A stretch of 64,000 nt of DNA, from assembly GCF_010095445.2 (NCBI RefSeq), contig NZ_WFGV02000020.1, positions 33,742-97,741 of the forward strand. The letters run 5' to 3'. This DNA comes from Pseudomonas sp. TNT3. GTDB taxonomy: Bacteria; Pseudomonadota; Gammaproteobacteria; Pseudomonadales; Pseudomonadaceae. Positions 54,207 to 62,377 of the stretch are shown here, piece after piece. The number at the start of each line of letters is the position of its first letter. The stretch's first letter is position 1. The position numbers were made by a program, and so were the translations under genes. The notes under the pieces are model-generated. The model was not told where the DNA came from. It made no database searches and worked only from the letters and a program-made list of their open reading frames with translations.

Positions 54207-55216
54207 TGGCCCTGTCCGATCGCTTGATTGCGGCCTGGTATGAAGGTCACCCGGCCCTGAAGTTGCTTCAGCCGCTGGAGTGGCTGTATCGGCGGGTCGT
54301 CACGAACAAGCGCAAGCGCTTTCTGGCAGGCGAGGGCGAGATCTATCAACCGCCCGTGCCGCTGATCGTGGTCGGTAACATCACTGTCGGCGGCACCGGC
54401 AAGACGCCGCTGATTCTTTGGATGATCGAGCACTGCAAGCGTAGCGGGCTGCGAGTGGGCGTGGTCAGTCGCGGCTATGGTGCAAAACCTGCGCAATTGC
54501 CCTGGCGCGTCGAGGCGGATCAAAGCGCGGAAATGGCGGGTGACGAGCCGTTGTTGATCGTCCAGCGCACGGGTGTGCCCTTGATGATCGACCCGGACCG
54601 CAGTCGTGCCGTCAAAGCGTTGCTGGCGAGTGAGCCGCTGGACCTGATTCTGTCTGACGACGGCATGCAACATTATCGACTGGCCCGAGACCTCGAGCTG
54701 GTGCTTATCGACGCTGCTCGTGGCCTGGGTAACCAGCGTTGCCTGCCCGCCGGGCCATTGCGCGAACCGGTCGAGCGTCTGGAAAGTGTCGACGCGTTGC
54801 TCTACAACGGCGCGGTAGACGATCGTGAGGACGGTTTCGCCTTTCAGTTGCAACCCACGGCCCTGGTCAATCTGCACAGTGGCGAAAGGCATCCCCTCGA
54901 CCACTTTCCTGCCGGTCAGGCCCTGCATGCCGTGGCCGGGATCGGCAACCCGCAGCGTTTCTTCACGACGCTCGAAACGCTACACTGGCGAGCAGTCCCC
55001 CATGCTTTTGCCGACCACGCCGAATACAGCGCGCAGGCCTTGAATTTCACACCGTCATTGCCATTGGTGATGACTGAAAAGGACGCGGTGAAGTGCCGTG
55101 CCTTCGCCGCCGCCGATTGGTGGTACCTGGCGGTCGATGCTGTGCCATCGCCGGCCTTCGTGGCCTGGTTCGATACACAGCTGATGCGCCTGTTGCCGGC
55201 TCGTCTTTTGCCTTAA
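54206..55216 (+). CDS. lpxK: Tetraacyldisaccharide 4'-kinase
   Basis: The 336-residue protein has the P-loop VGGTGKTPL in [16 protein letters not shown] and the [11 protein letters not shown] motif of LpxK, which phosphorylates the lipid A precursor at the 4' position on the inner membrane. It starts at TGATG with exbD and is followed by ycaR. Confidence 0.95.
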   Translation: MALSDRLIAAWYEGHPALKLLQPLEWLYRRVVTNKRKRFLAGEGEIYQPPVPLIVVGNITVGGTGKTPLILWMIEHCKRSGLRVGVVSRGYGAKPAQLPWRVEADQSAEMAGDEPLLIVQRTGVPLMIDPDRSRAVKALLASEPLDLILSDDGMQHYRLARDLELVLIDAARGLGNQRCLPAGPLREPVERLESVDALLYNGAVDDREDGFAFQLQPTALVNLHSGERHPLDHFPAGQALHAVAGIGNPQRFFTTLETLHWRAVPHAFADHAEYSAQALNFTPSLPLVMTEKDAVKCRAFAAADWWYLAVDAVPSPAFVAWFDTQLMRLLPARLLP

Positions 55217-55241
55217 CTCCGTTCTTATCCAGGGAATGCTC

Positions 55242-55427
55242 ATGGACACCAAATTGCTCGACATCCTCGCTTGCCCGGTCTGCAAAGGCCCGCTCAAGCT
55301 CAGCGCCGACAAAACCGAGCTGATCAGCAAGGGCGCGGGTCTCGCGTACCCGATTCGTGACGGCATTCCGGTCATGCTCGAAACCGAAGCCCGCACCCTG
55401 ACCACTGATGAGCGTCTGGATAAATGA
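55242..55427 (+). CDS. ycaR: Trm112-family small protein YcaR
   Basis: The ATG at 55242 gives 61 residues. The [16 protein letters not shown] zinc-ribbon-like start and [13 protein letters not shown] end define the UPF0434/Trm112 family. The second CxxC is absent, so zinc binding is uncertain. It sits between lpxK and kdsB as in other gammaproteobacteria. Confidence 0.88.
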   Translation: MDTKLLDILACPVCKGPLKLSADKTELISKGAGLAYPIRDGIPVMLETEARTLTTDERLDK

Positions 55428-56188
55428 CCACAGCCTTTACCGTTGTCATTCCATCGCGTTTCGCTTCGACCCGTTTACCCGGCAAGCCCCTGCTGTTGAT
55501 CGCCGGCAAACCGATGATCCAGCATGTCTGGGAACAGGCCAGCAAAAGCGGCGCCGAGCGTGTGGTGGTTGCCACTGACGACCCGCGCATCGTCGAGGCC
55601 TGCAAGGGTTTTGGCGCGCAAGTGGTGCTGACCCGTGAAGACCACAACTCGGGCACTGACCGCCTGGCGGAAGTTGCCACGAAACTGGGTCTGGCCCCGG
55701 ACGCTATTGTAGTCAACGTGCAAGGTGACGAGCCGTTGATCCCTCCGAGTGTGATCGATCAGGTTGCCGCCAACCTCGCCGCGCATACCGAGGCGCGCAT
55801 GGCCACCCTGGCCGAGCCGATCGAAGACGTTGAAACACTGTTCAATCCCAATGTCGTCAAGGTCGTCAGTGATATCAATGGCCTGGCGTTGACCTTCAGC
55901 CGTGCGACGTTGCCGTGGGCACGGGATGCTTTCGCCAAGAGTCGTGAGCAGTTGCCGGAAGGCGTACCGTATCGCCGGCACATTGGTATTTATGCTTACC
56001 GCGCCGGTTTCCTGCATGACTTCGTCAGCTGGGGCCCGTGCTGGCTGGAAAACACCGAATCCCTTGAGCAGCTGCGTGCCCTGTGGCACGGCGTGCGGAT
56101 TCATGTGGCCGACGCGTTGATCGCCCCGCCGACCGGCGTGGATACCGCAGAAGACCTTGAGCGCGTTCGTCGCCTGCTGGAGGTTTGA
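55424..56188 (+). CDS. kdsB: CMP-KDO synthetase
   Basis: The 254-residue protein begins [20 protein letters not shown], the nucleotidyltransferase signature, with [11 protein letters not shown] and [12 protein letters not shown]. It activates KDO with CTP for lipopolysaccharide inner-core synthesis. The ATG overlaps the ycaR stop and its own stop overlaps the phosphatase start. Confidence 0.96.
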   Translation: MTTAFTVVIPSRFASTRLPGKPLLLIAGKPMIQHVWEQASKSGAERVVVATDDPRIVEACKGFGAQVVLTREDHNSGTDRLAEVATKLGLAPDAIVVNVQGDEPLIPPSVIDQVAANLAAHTEARMATLAEPIEDVETLFNPNVVKVVSDINGLALTFSRATLPWARDAFAKSREQLPEGVPYRRHIGIYAYRAGFLHDFVSWGPCWLENTESLEQLRALWHGVRIHVADALIAPPTGVDTAEDLERVRRLLEV

Positions 56189-56652
56189 TGCGGGTTTTGT
56201 TCGTCTGTCTGGGAAATATCTGCCGCTCGCCCACCGCGGAAGGCGTGCTACGGCATAAATTGCGTGAGGCCGGGTTGGCCGGTCAGGTCGACGTTGCGTC
56301 CGCCGGTACCGGCGACTGGCACGTCGGCAAGGCGCCGGACAAGCGCAGCCAAGCGGCGGCCAAGCTGCGTGGTTACGACCTGTCGGCCCAGCGTGCCCAG
56401 CAGGTGAGCCGCGCTGATTTCGCCATGTACGACCTGATTCTGGCGATGGACAACAGCAACCTGCGCAACCTCAAGGCGCTGCAACCCGCCAAGGGCAAGG
56501 CCGAACTGGACCTGTTCCTGCGTCGCTACCAGAGCGAAATCGATGAAGTGCCAGACCCGTACTACGACGGTGACCAAGGGTTCGAGCAGGTGCTGGACCT
56601 GATCGAGCGCGCCAGTGATTTGCTGGTGATCGAATTGAAGGGGCGGTTATGA
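56188..56652 (+). CDS. Low-molecular-weight protein-tyrosine phosphatase
   Basis: The ATG at 56188 shares one base with the kdsB stop; a TTG one codon earlier is also possible. The 154-residue protein carries the P-loop CLGNICRSPTAEG (C-x5-R-S) and the general-acid Asp in PDPYYDGD. It is the PA2978-type PtpA/Wzb enzyme by position. Its placement in the kdsB-murB chain suggests a role in envelope or polysaccharide control, but the target is unknown. Confidence 0.9.
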   Translation: MRVLFVCLGNICRSPTAEGVLRHKLREAGLAGQVDVASAGTGDWHVGKAPDKRSQAAAKLRGYDLSAQRAQQVSRADFAMYDLILAMDNSNLRNLKALQPAKGKAELDLFLRRYQSEIDEVPDPYYDGDQGFEQVLDLIERASDLLVIELKGRL

Positions 56653-57668
56653 GTTTGCAAATACGGCCCCAGGTGTCGCTCAAGCCGTTCAACAGTTTTG
56701 GTGTGGATGTTCAGGCCCGCTTGTTTGCCGAAGCCCACAGCGATGCCGACGTGCGCGAAGCCCTGGCGTATGCCGCCGAGCATGACGTGCCTTTATTGGT
56801 GATCGGTGGAGGCAGCAACTTGCTGCTGACGGCGGATATCCAGTCACTGGTTCTGCGCATGGCCACTCGCGGGATTCGTGTGCTGAGCGATGACGGGCGT
56901 CAGGTCGTGATTGAAGCCGAGGCTGGCGAGCCTTGGCATCCCTTTGTGCAGTCCACCCTGGCTCAAGGTCTGTCGGGACTGGAAAACCTCAGCCTGATTC
57001 CGGGCACGGTGGGCGCGGCACCGATGCAGAACATCGGCGCCTACGGTGTGGAGATCAAGGATGTGTTCGCCGGGCTCACGGCGCTTGATCGACAGACCGG
57101 CGAGTTGCGCGACTTCAGCTTGGCTGAATGCAATTTCGCTTACCGCGACAGCGTGTTCAAACAGGAACCGGGTCGTTGGCTGATCCTGCGAGTGCGTTTC
57201 ACACTGAACCGTACCGCACACCTGCACCTGGAATACGGGCCGGTGCGTCAACGCTTGACTGAACAAGGCATCGACCACCCGACCGCCACCGATGTCAGTC
57301 AGGCAATCTGCAGCATCCGCAGCGAAAAACTTCCGGACCCTGCGGTGCTCGGCAATGCGGGCAGTTTCTTCAAAAACCCGCTGGTGCCGGCTGCGCTGGT
57401 TACCCGACTCAAAAGCGAGTACCCCGACCTGGTGGCCTACGCGCAACCTGACGGGCAAATGAAACTCGCTGCCGGCTGGCTGATCGAGCGAGCAGGGTGG
57501 AAAGGGTTTCGCGAGGCCGATGCCGGCGTGCATAAGTTGCAGGCGCTGGTGCTGGTCAACTACGGCGATGCCACCGGCCTGCAGTTGCTGGCCCTGGCGC
57601 AACGCATCCAGAAAGACATATTGGAACGATTCCATGTCGAGCTGGAAATGGAGCCGAATCGGTATTGA
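56649..57668 (+). CDS. murB: UDP-N-acetylenolpyruvoylglucosamine reductase
   Basis: The 339-residue protein has the FAD-binding GGGSNLLLT and IPGTVGAAPMQNIGAYG segments and the catalytic Ser in GNAGSFFKNPLV. The length is the E. coli type. It makes UDP-MurNAc for peptidoglycan. Its ATG overlaps the phosphatase stop, and a terminator follows. Confidence 0.95.
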   Translation: MSLQIRPQVSLKPFNSFGVDVQARLFAEAHSDADVREALAYAAEHDVPLLVIGGGSNLLLTADIQSLVLRMATRGIRVLSDDGRQVVIEAEAGEPWHPFVQSTLAQGLSGLENLSLIPGTVGAAPMQNIGAYGVEIKDVFAGLTALDRQTGELRDFSLAECNFAYRDSVFKQEPGRWLILRVRFTLNRTAHLHLEYGPVRQRLTEQGIDHPTATDVSQAICSIRSEKLPDPAVLGNAGSFFKNPLVPAALVTRLKSEYPDLVAYAQPDGQMKLAAGWLIERAGWKGFREADAGVHKLQALVLVNYGDATGLQLLALAQRIQKDILERFHVELEMEPNRY

Positions 57669-57694
57669 GGCTACGCTTTCAAGACCCATCCCAA

Positions 57695-57730
57695 AGCCCT
57701 GCACACTGATCAATGTGCAGGGCTTTTTTG
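57695..57730 (+). terminator. Rho-independent terminator after murB
   Basis: AGCCCTGCACA / TGTGCAGGGCT form an 11-bp stem followed by TTTTTTG. Confidence 0.95.
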
Positions 57731-57740
57731 TTAATACTGG

Positions 57741-57759
57741 GTTAACTTAGCCAGCTAAC
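57741..57759. promoter_or_regulatory. Palindromic site upstream of the Mo-hydroxylase operon
   Basis: GTTAACTTAGCCAGCTAAC contains TTAGC-CA-GCTAA, with GTTA/TAAC ends. It lies after the murB terminator and 155 bases before the operon start, a possible operator. The rest of 57731-57913 has no gene. Confidence 0.35.
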
Positions 57760-57913
57760 GATGCAAGTATTTGCTCCACCAAAGGCCCGGTGCAGACGCT
57801 GTCATCTGCATAAGAGAGCCACATTAGCCTGAGCCGATCTGCGTGAACCCACCGCCATCCCCCGGCGGCAGATTGCTCGACCCCATAACCGAAGCAACAA
57901 TGCGGGCGTGCCC

Positions 57914-58384
57914 ATGATTACCCTGAAGCTTAATGGCCAAGACCTACCACTCGACGTCACCGAAGATATGCCGCTGCTCTGGGCCATTCGTGACGTGGCC
58001 GGTTACAACGGCACCAAATTCGGCTGCGGCATGGGCTTGTGTGGTGCCTGCACCATTCATATCGATGGCGCCCCGGCGCGTAGCTGCATTACGCCAATCG
58101 GGTCTGTGATCGGCCAGAACGTCAGCACTATCGATAACCTGCACGCTGATCCGGTCGGGCAAATCGTTCAACAAGCCTGGCTGGATACCGCCGTGGCTCA
58201 GTGCGGTTTCTGCCAAGGTGGACAGATCATGTCGGCGACAGCGCTGCTCAAGGTCCATCCAGACCCCAGCGAGGAACAGATCGAAGAGGCGATGGTCGGC
58301 AATATTTGCCGTTGCGGCACTTACAACCGCATCAAGACGGCTATCCGCCAGGCTTCCACGCACTTGAAGGAGGCCAAGGCATGA
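57914..58384 (+). CDS. 2Fe-2S subunit of a molybdenum hydroxylase (IorA-like)
   Basis: The ATG at 57914 gives 156 residues. Two iron-sulfur clusters are encoded: Cys38, Cys43, Cys46 and Cys58 in the plant-type ferredoxin domain (GCGMGLCGACTIH), and Cys97, Cys100, Cys131 and Cys133 in the helical domain (QCGFCQGG and CRCGTYN). This is the small subunit of aldehyde oxidase/isoquinoline 1-oxidoreductase type enzymes, passing electrons from the Mo centre. Its stop overlaps the large subunit gene. Confidence 0.93.
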   Translation: MITLKLNGQDLPLDVTEDMPLLWAIRDVAGYNGTKFGCGMGLCGACTIHIDGAPARSCITPIGSVIGQNVSTIDNLHADPVGQIVQQAWLDTAVAQCGFCQGGQIMSATALLKVHPDPSEEQIEEAMVGNICRCGTYNRIKTAIRQASTHLKEAKA

Positions 58385-60711
58385 GCCAGCTTCCAAATGA
58401 TTTCGCGCTGAGTAATCTCAGCAACCTCAGCCGTCGCGGCTTCCTCAAAGGTGTCGGTGCCACCAGCGCGCTGGTGCTGGCGGCTAGCTGGGGCTGGCAG
58501 GACGCCTTAGCAGACGAAAAAGTGAAGCTGTTTGGCGCCGACGGCATGCCCAACGGCTGGATCGACGACCCCAAGGTGTACGTCAGCATCGCGGCTGATG
58601 GCACCGTGACCGTGGTGTGCAACCGTTCAGAAATGGGCCAGGGCGTGCGCACCAGTTTGAGCATGGTGGTGGCTGACGAGCTGGATGCCGACTGGGCGAT
58701 GGTCAAGGTCCAGCAGGCGCCGGGAGACGAAGTCCGTTTCGGTAACCAGGACACTGACGGTTCACGCAGCATGCGTCACTGGTACGAGCCCATGCGCCGT
58801 TGTGGTGCCGCCGCTCGAACCATGCTGGAACAGGCCGCTGCCGAGCAGTGGAAGGTACCGGTTGGCGAATGCCGTGCGCAGTTGCACAAAGTCATTCACA
58901 AACCGACCGGCCGGGAGCTGGGTTACGGCGCCCTGGCGGTCGCTGCCAGTGCATTGGCGGTGCCCGCTCGGGACAGCCTGAGGCTCAAGCAACCTTCGGA
59001 GTTTCGTTACATCGGCAAGGAAGGCGTAAAGGCGATCGACGGTGCCGACATCGTCAATGGTCGCGCCATCTACGGTGCCGATGTGCACTTCGACGGCATG
59101 CTCTACGCGACGATTGCACGGCCATCGGTGTATGGCGGCAAGGTCAAATCCGTCAACTCCATCGCGGCGATGAAAGTCCCCGGGGTGATCAAGGTCATCC
59201 AGATCGAAGGCCGTCCGCTGCCCTCGGAGTTTCAGCCGTTGGGGGGTGTGGCAGTCGTGGCCAGCAATACCTGGGCGGCGATCAAGGGGCGCGAGGCGCT
59301 GGAGATCGAGTGGGACGATGGCCCGAATGCCAGTTACGACTCGATCGCTTACCGCAAGGAACTGGAAGCCGCGTCGCTCAAGCCCGGTAAAGTCGTGCGC
59401 AACACGGGCAGCATCGATGAAGCCATGGGCAAGGCCGACAGCATCTTGGAGGCGTCCTACTATCTGCCGCACCTGGCGCAATCGCCCATGGAGCCAATGG
59501 TTGCCATCGCCCGATTCAAGGACGGTGTTTGCCAAGCCTGGGCGCCAAGCCAGGCGCCCCAGGTCACTCGGGAGCGCATTGGCGAACGCCTCGGCATACC
59601 GTTCGATAATGTGACGGTCAACGTCACACTGCTGGGCGGTGGTTTTGGTCGTAAGTCCAAACCGGATTTCGTCATCGAAGCTGCCATCCTCGCCAAGGAA
59701 TTCCCCGGCAAGGCGGTGCGCGTGCAATGGACCCGTGAAGACGACATCCATTGCTCCTATTTCCACACCGTGTCGGCTGAGTACCTGAAGGCCAGCCTGA
59801 ATGCTGACGGTCTGCCGTCCGGCTGGTTGCACCGCACCGTCGCCCCCAGCATCACCGCGCTGTTCGCGCCAGGCATGAACCACGAAGCGGCGTTCGAGTT
59901 GGGCATGGGCTTTACCAACATGGCGTACGCGATTCCTAACGTTCGTCTGGAAAACCCGGAAGCGATGGTCCATACGCGGGTGGGTTGGTATCGCTCGGTC
60001 TCGAACATTCCTCACGGCTTTGCCATTCAGAGTTTTGTCGATGAACTGGCGCATAAGGCCGGTCAAGACCCGCTGAAGTACCAGATAAAACTGCTTGGCC
60101 CGGATCGGCAGATCGATCCACGCACCTTGAGTGAAGAGTGGAACTACGGCGAGTCGCCAGAGCGTTATCCAATCGATACTGCAAGGATGCGCACCGTTCT
60201 GGAGACCGCCGCCAAGGCTGCCGGCTGGGGCCGTGAAATGCCGAAGGGCCGAGGGCTGGGTTTGGCGGTGCACTACAGTTTCGTGACCTATGTGGCGGCG
60301 GTGATCGAAGTCGAAGTCAAAGACGATGGGACGCTGATCGTGCACAAGGCCGACATTGCGGTGGATTGCGGTCCGCAGATCAACCCGGAACGTATCCGGT
60401 CGCAGTTCGAAGGCGCCTGCGTCATGGGGTTGGGTAACGCGGTTCTGGGTGAAATCAGCTTCAAGGACGGCAAGGTCCAGCAAGACAACTTCCACATGTA
60501 TGAAGTGGCGCGCATGTCCCTGGCACCGAAAGAAGTCGCCGTGCATCTGGTCACGCCTCCGGGTGACGTGCCGCTTGGTGGTGTTGGCGAACCTGGCGTG
60601 CCGCCGATTGCGCCGGCACTGTGCAATGCGATCTTTGCGGCTACCGGCAAGCGTATTCGCAACCTTCCCGTGCGTTATCAGCTGCAAGGCTGGCAGAAGG
60701 CTGAAGCCTGA
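58381..60711 (+). CDS. Molybdopterin-binding large subunit (IorB-like), Tat-exported
   Basis: The 776-residue protein has a twin-arginine signal with Arg18-Arg19 in [11 protein letters not shown], ending near [11 protein letters not shown], so it is exported folded. Two molybdopterin domains follow, with [23 protein letters not shown], and the catalytic-glutamate motif GVGEPGVPP near the end. No FAD-binding subunit and no cytochrome gene occur in the operon. The closest named type is isoquinoline 1-oxidoreductase, but aldehyde oxidation is equally possible. The XdhC gene starts at TGATG. Confidence 0.92.
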   Translation: MSQLPNDFALSNLSNLSRRGFLKGVGATSALVLAASWGWQDALADEKVKLFGADGMPNGWIDDPKVYVSIAADGTVTVVCNRSEMGQGVRTSLSMVVADELDADWAMVKVQQAPGDEVRFGNQDTDGSRSMRHWYEPMRRCGAAARTMLEQAAAEQWKVPVGECRAQLHKVIHKPTGRELGYGALAVAASALAVPARDSLRLKQPSEFRYIGKEGVKAIDGADIVNGRAIYGADVHFDGMLYATIARPSVYGGKVKSVNSIAAMKVPGVIKVIQIEGRPLPSEFQPLGGVAVVASNTWAAIKGREALEIEWDDGPNASYDSIAYRKELEAASLKPGKVVRNTGSIDEAMGKADSILEASYYLPHLAQSPMEPMVAIARFKDGVCQAWAPSQAPQVTRERIGERLGIPFDNVTVNVTLLGGGFGRKSKPDFVIEAAILAKEFPGKAVRVQWTREDDIHCSYFHTVSAEYLKASLNADGLPSGWLHRTVAPSITALFAPGMNHEAAFELGMGFTNMAYAIPNVRLENPEAMVHTRVGWYRSVSNIPHGFAIQSFVDELAHKAGQDPLKYQIKLLGPDRQIDPRTLSEEWNYGESPERYPIDTARMRTVLETAAKAAGWGREMPKGRGLGLAVHYSFVTYVAAVIEVEVKDDGTLIVHKADIAVDCGPQINPERIRSQFEGACVMGLGNAVLGEISFKDGKVQQDNFHMYEVARMSLAPKEVAVHLVTPPGDVPLGGVGEPGVPPIAPALCNAIFAATGKRIRNLPVRYQLQGWQKAEA

Positions 60712-61694
60712 TGGACAGCGTCGACCTGAACGTGTTGCGCAGCGTGCTCGAATGGCGTCGCGCCGGTCAGCGGGTGGTGTTGTTCAGCGTGGTCCAGACC
60801 TGGGGCACAGCACCCAGGTCGCCGGGCGCCATGCTGGCCTTGCGTGAAGACGGCGTGGTGATGGGGTCGGTGTCCGGAGGTTGTGTTGAAGATGACCTGA
60901 TTGCCCGCTTGCACGACGGCCGCATCCCGGCAGAGGGGCCGCCAGTGCAGTTGATCACCTACGGCGTCACCCGCGAGGAGGCGGCGCGCTTTGGTTTGCC
61001 CTGTGGCGGCACCTTGCGTCTGACGCAGGAGCATGTTGGTGATCCGACATGGGTGGCGCAGCTGCTGGCACGCTGTGAAGCCCATGAGATTGTGGCGCGC
61101 ACGCTCAGTGTCGACACCGGGGAAGTCGTTCTGGAGGCAGCTGACAAAACGGACGTTCTGGCTTTCGACGGGACGACGCTGCGGGCCATTTACGGTCCGC
61201 GCTGGCGTTTGTTGCTGATCGGGGCCGGCCAACTGTCCCGGTATGTCGCTGAAATGGCGCGGTTGCTGGATTTCGAAGTGCTGATCTGCGATCCGCGCAG
61301 CGAATTTGTCTACGGTTGGGAGGAGCAGCACGGGCGGTTTGTCTCGGGGATGCCGGACGAGGCCGTGTTGAACATCCAGACGGATGAACGCACGGCCATT
61401 GTTGCGCTGACCCACGATCCTCGTCTGGACGACATGGCGCTGCTCACGGCCCTCGACTCGAAAGCGTTTTATGTGGGGGCGCTGGGTTCCCGGGTCAACA
61501 GCCTGAAGCGCCGTGACAATCTGGCTCAGCTAGGCTTGTCATCAGAGGCCATCGCGCGGCTGCATGGTCCGATCGGTCTGCACATCGGCAGTCACTCGCC
61601 CGCGGAAATCGCTTTGTCGCTGATGGCCGAGATTGTCGCGATCAAGAACGGTGTCGAGCTCAAGCAGAAGAAGTTGCTGGCGGAGGATGTATGA
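60711..61694 (+). CDS. XdhC/CoxI-family Mo-enzyme maturation protein
   Basis: The 327-residue protein shows the XdhC_CoxI domain (WGTAPRSPGAML, GSVSGGCVEDDL, GLPCGGTLRL) and a C-terminal Rossmann domain with LLIGAGQLSRY and GALGSRVN. XdhC-type proteins bind molybdenum cofactor and help its sulfuration and insertion into the hydroxylase. It overlaps both neighbours by a few bases. Confidence 0.92.
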   Translation: MDSVDLNVLRSVLEWRRAGQRVVLFSVVQTWGTAPRSPGAMLALREDGVVMGSVSGGCVEDDLIARLHDGRIPAEGPPVQLITYGVTREEAARFGLPCGGTLRLTQEHVGDPTWVAQLLARCEAHEIVARTLSVDTGEVVLEAADKTDVLAFDGTTLRAIYGPRWRLLLIGAGQLSRYVAEMARLLDFEVLICDPRSEFVYGWEEQHGRFVSGMPDEAVLNIQTDERTAIVALTHDPRLDDMALLTALDSKAFYVGALGSRVNSLKRRDNLAQLGLSSEAIARLHGPIGLHIGSHSPAEIALSLMAEIVAIKNGVELKQKKLLAEDV

Positions 61695-62281
61695 GTGAAC
61701 CCATCGGCGTAGTCGTGCTGGCGGCAGGGCAGGGCAGTCGGTTTCAACAGTTGGCAGGTGCCGGCTCCGACAAGTTGCTGGCGGACTGTACCGGGCGCGA
61801 CGGCGCCGTTCGTTCGGTGATCGAGCATGTGCTGCTGAATGTGCCGGCATCACTGCAGAAGCGCGTGCTGGTGACCACCGCAGATCGCCCACAGGTCATT
61901 CGTATGGCCCAGGCGTATGGGTTTGAAATTGTGCTGATCGAATCGACCGGGATGGGGGACAGCATCGCGGCGGGGGTTGCGGCGTGTCCGCAGCAAGGCG
62001 GGTGGTTGATTATGTTGGGGGATATGCCGTTTATCCTCCCATCGAGCATTGAGCGGGTACTGGCGGGTATGGCTGATGACGCTATCAGCGTGCCGGTGCA
62101 GGACGGTGAACATGGCCACCCGGTAGGTTTTGCGGGCTCCTTCGGTCCAGGCTTGTTGGCATTGGCAGGTGATCGTGGTGCCAAGCCGCTGTTTTCCCAG
62201 GCGCGAGTAGTTGAAGTGTCGGTGGAGGATCCCGGGGTGCTGTGGGATGTGGATGTGCCTGAGGCGTTGTTCTTCAAGTAG
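61691..62281 (+). CDS. MobA/MocA-like nucleotidyltransferase
   Basis: The 196-residue protein begins VVLAAGQGSRFQQLAG, the glycine-rich nucleotide-binding start of MobA-like enzymes, and has LGDMPFILPSS later. In this context it is most likely a MocA-type CTP:molybdopterin cytidylyltransferase that makes the cytosine dinucleotide cofactor used by aldehyde-oxidase-type enzymes. GTP use cannot be excluded. It ends the operon before a terminator. Confidence 0.88.
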   Translation: MSEPIGVVVLAAGQGSRFQQLAGAGSDKLLADCTGRDGAVRSVIEHVLLNVPASLQKRVLVTTADRPQVIRMAQAYGFEIVLIESTGMGDSIAAGVAACPQQGGWLIMLGDMPFILPSSIERVLAGMADDAISVPVQDGEHGHPVGFAGSFGPGLLALAGDRGAKPLFSQARVVEVSVEDPGVLWDVDVPEALFFK

Positions 62282-62325
62282 GTGTAGCGCGTATCCAATG
62301 GATCGCGCGATGTATCAAATGCCAT

Positions 62326-62364
62326 AAAAAAGCCCCGCACTGGATAACCAGGCGGGGCTTTTTA
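62326..62364. terminator. Bidirectional terminator between the Mo operon and rne
   Basis: AAAAAAGCCCCGC / GCGGGGCTTTTT stem with A-run and T-run, ending both converging units. Confidence 0.92.
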
Positions 62365-62377
62365 GTGGCTGATGGAA

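Noticed and set aside
58762..60687. Open frame of 641 codons on the minus strand across the Mo large subunit
   Set aside because: Antisense shadow; the plus-strand gene has a Tat signal and all catalytic motifs.
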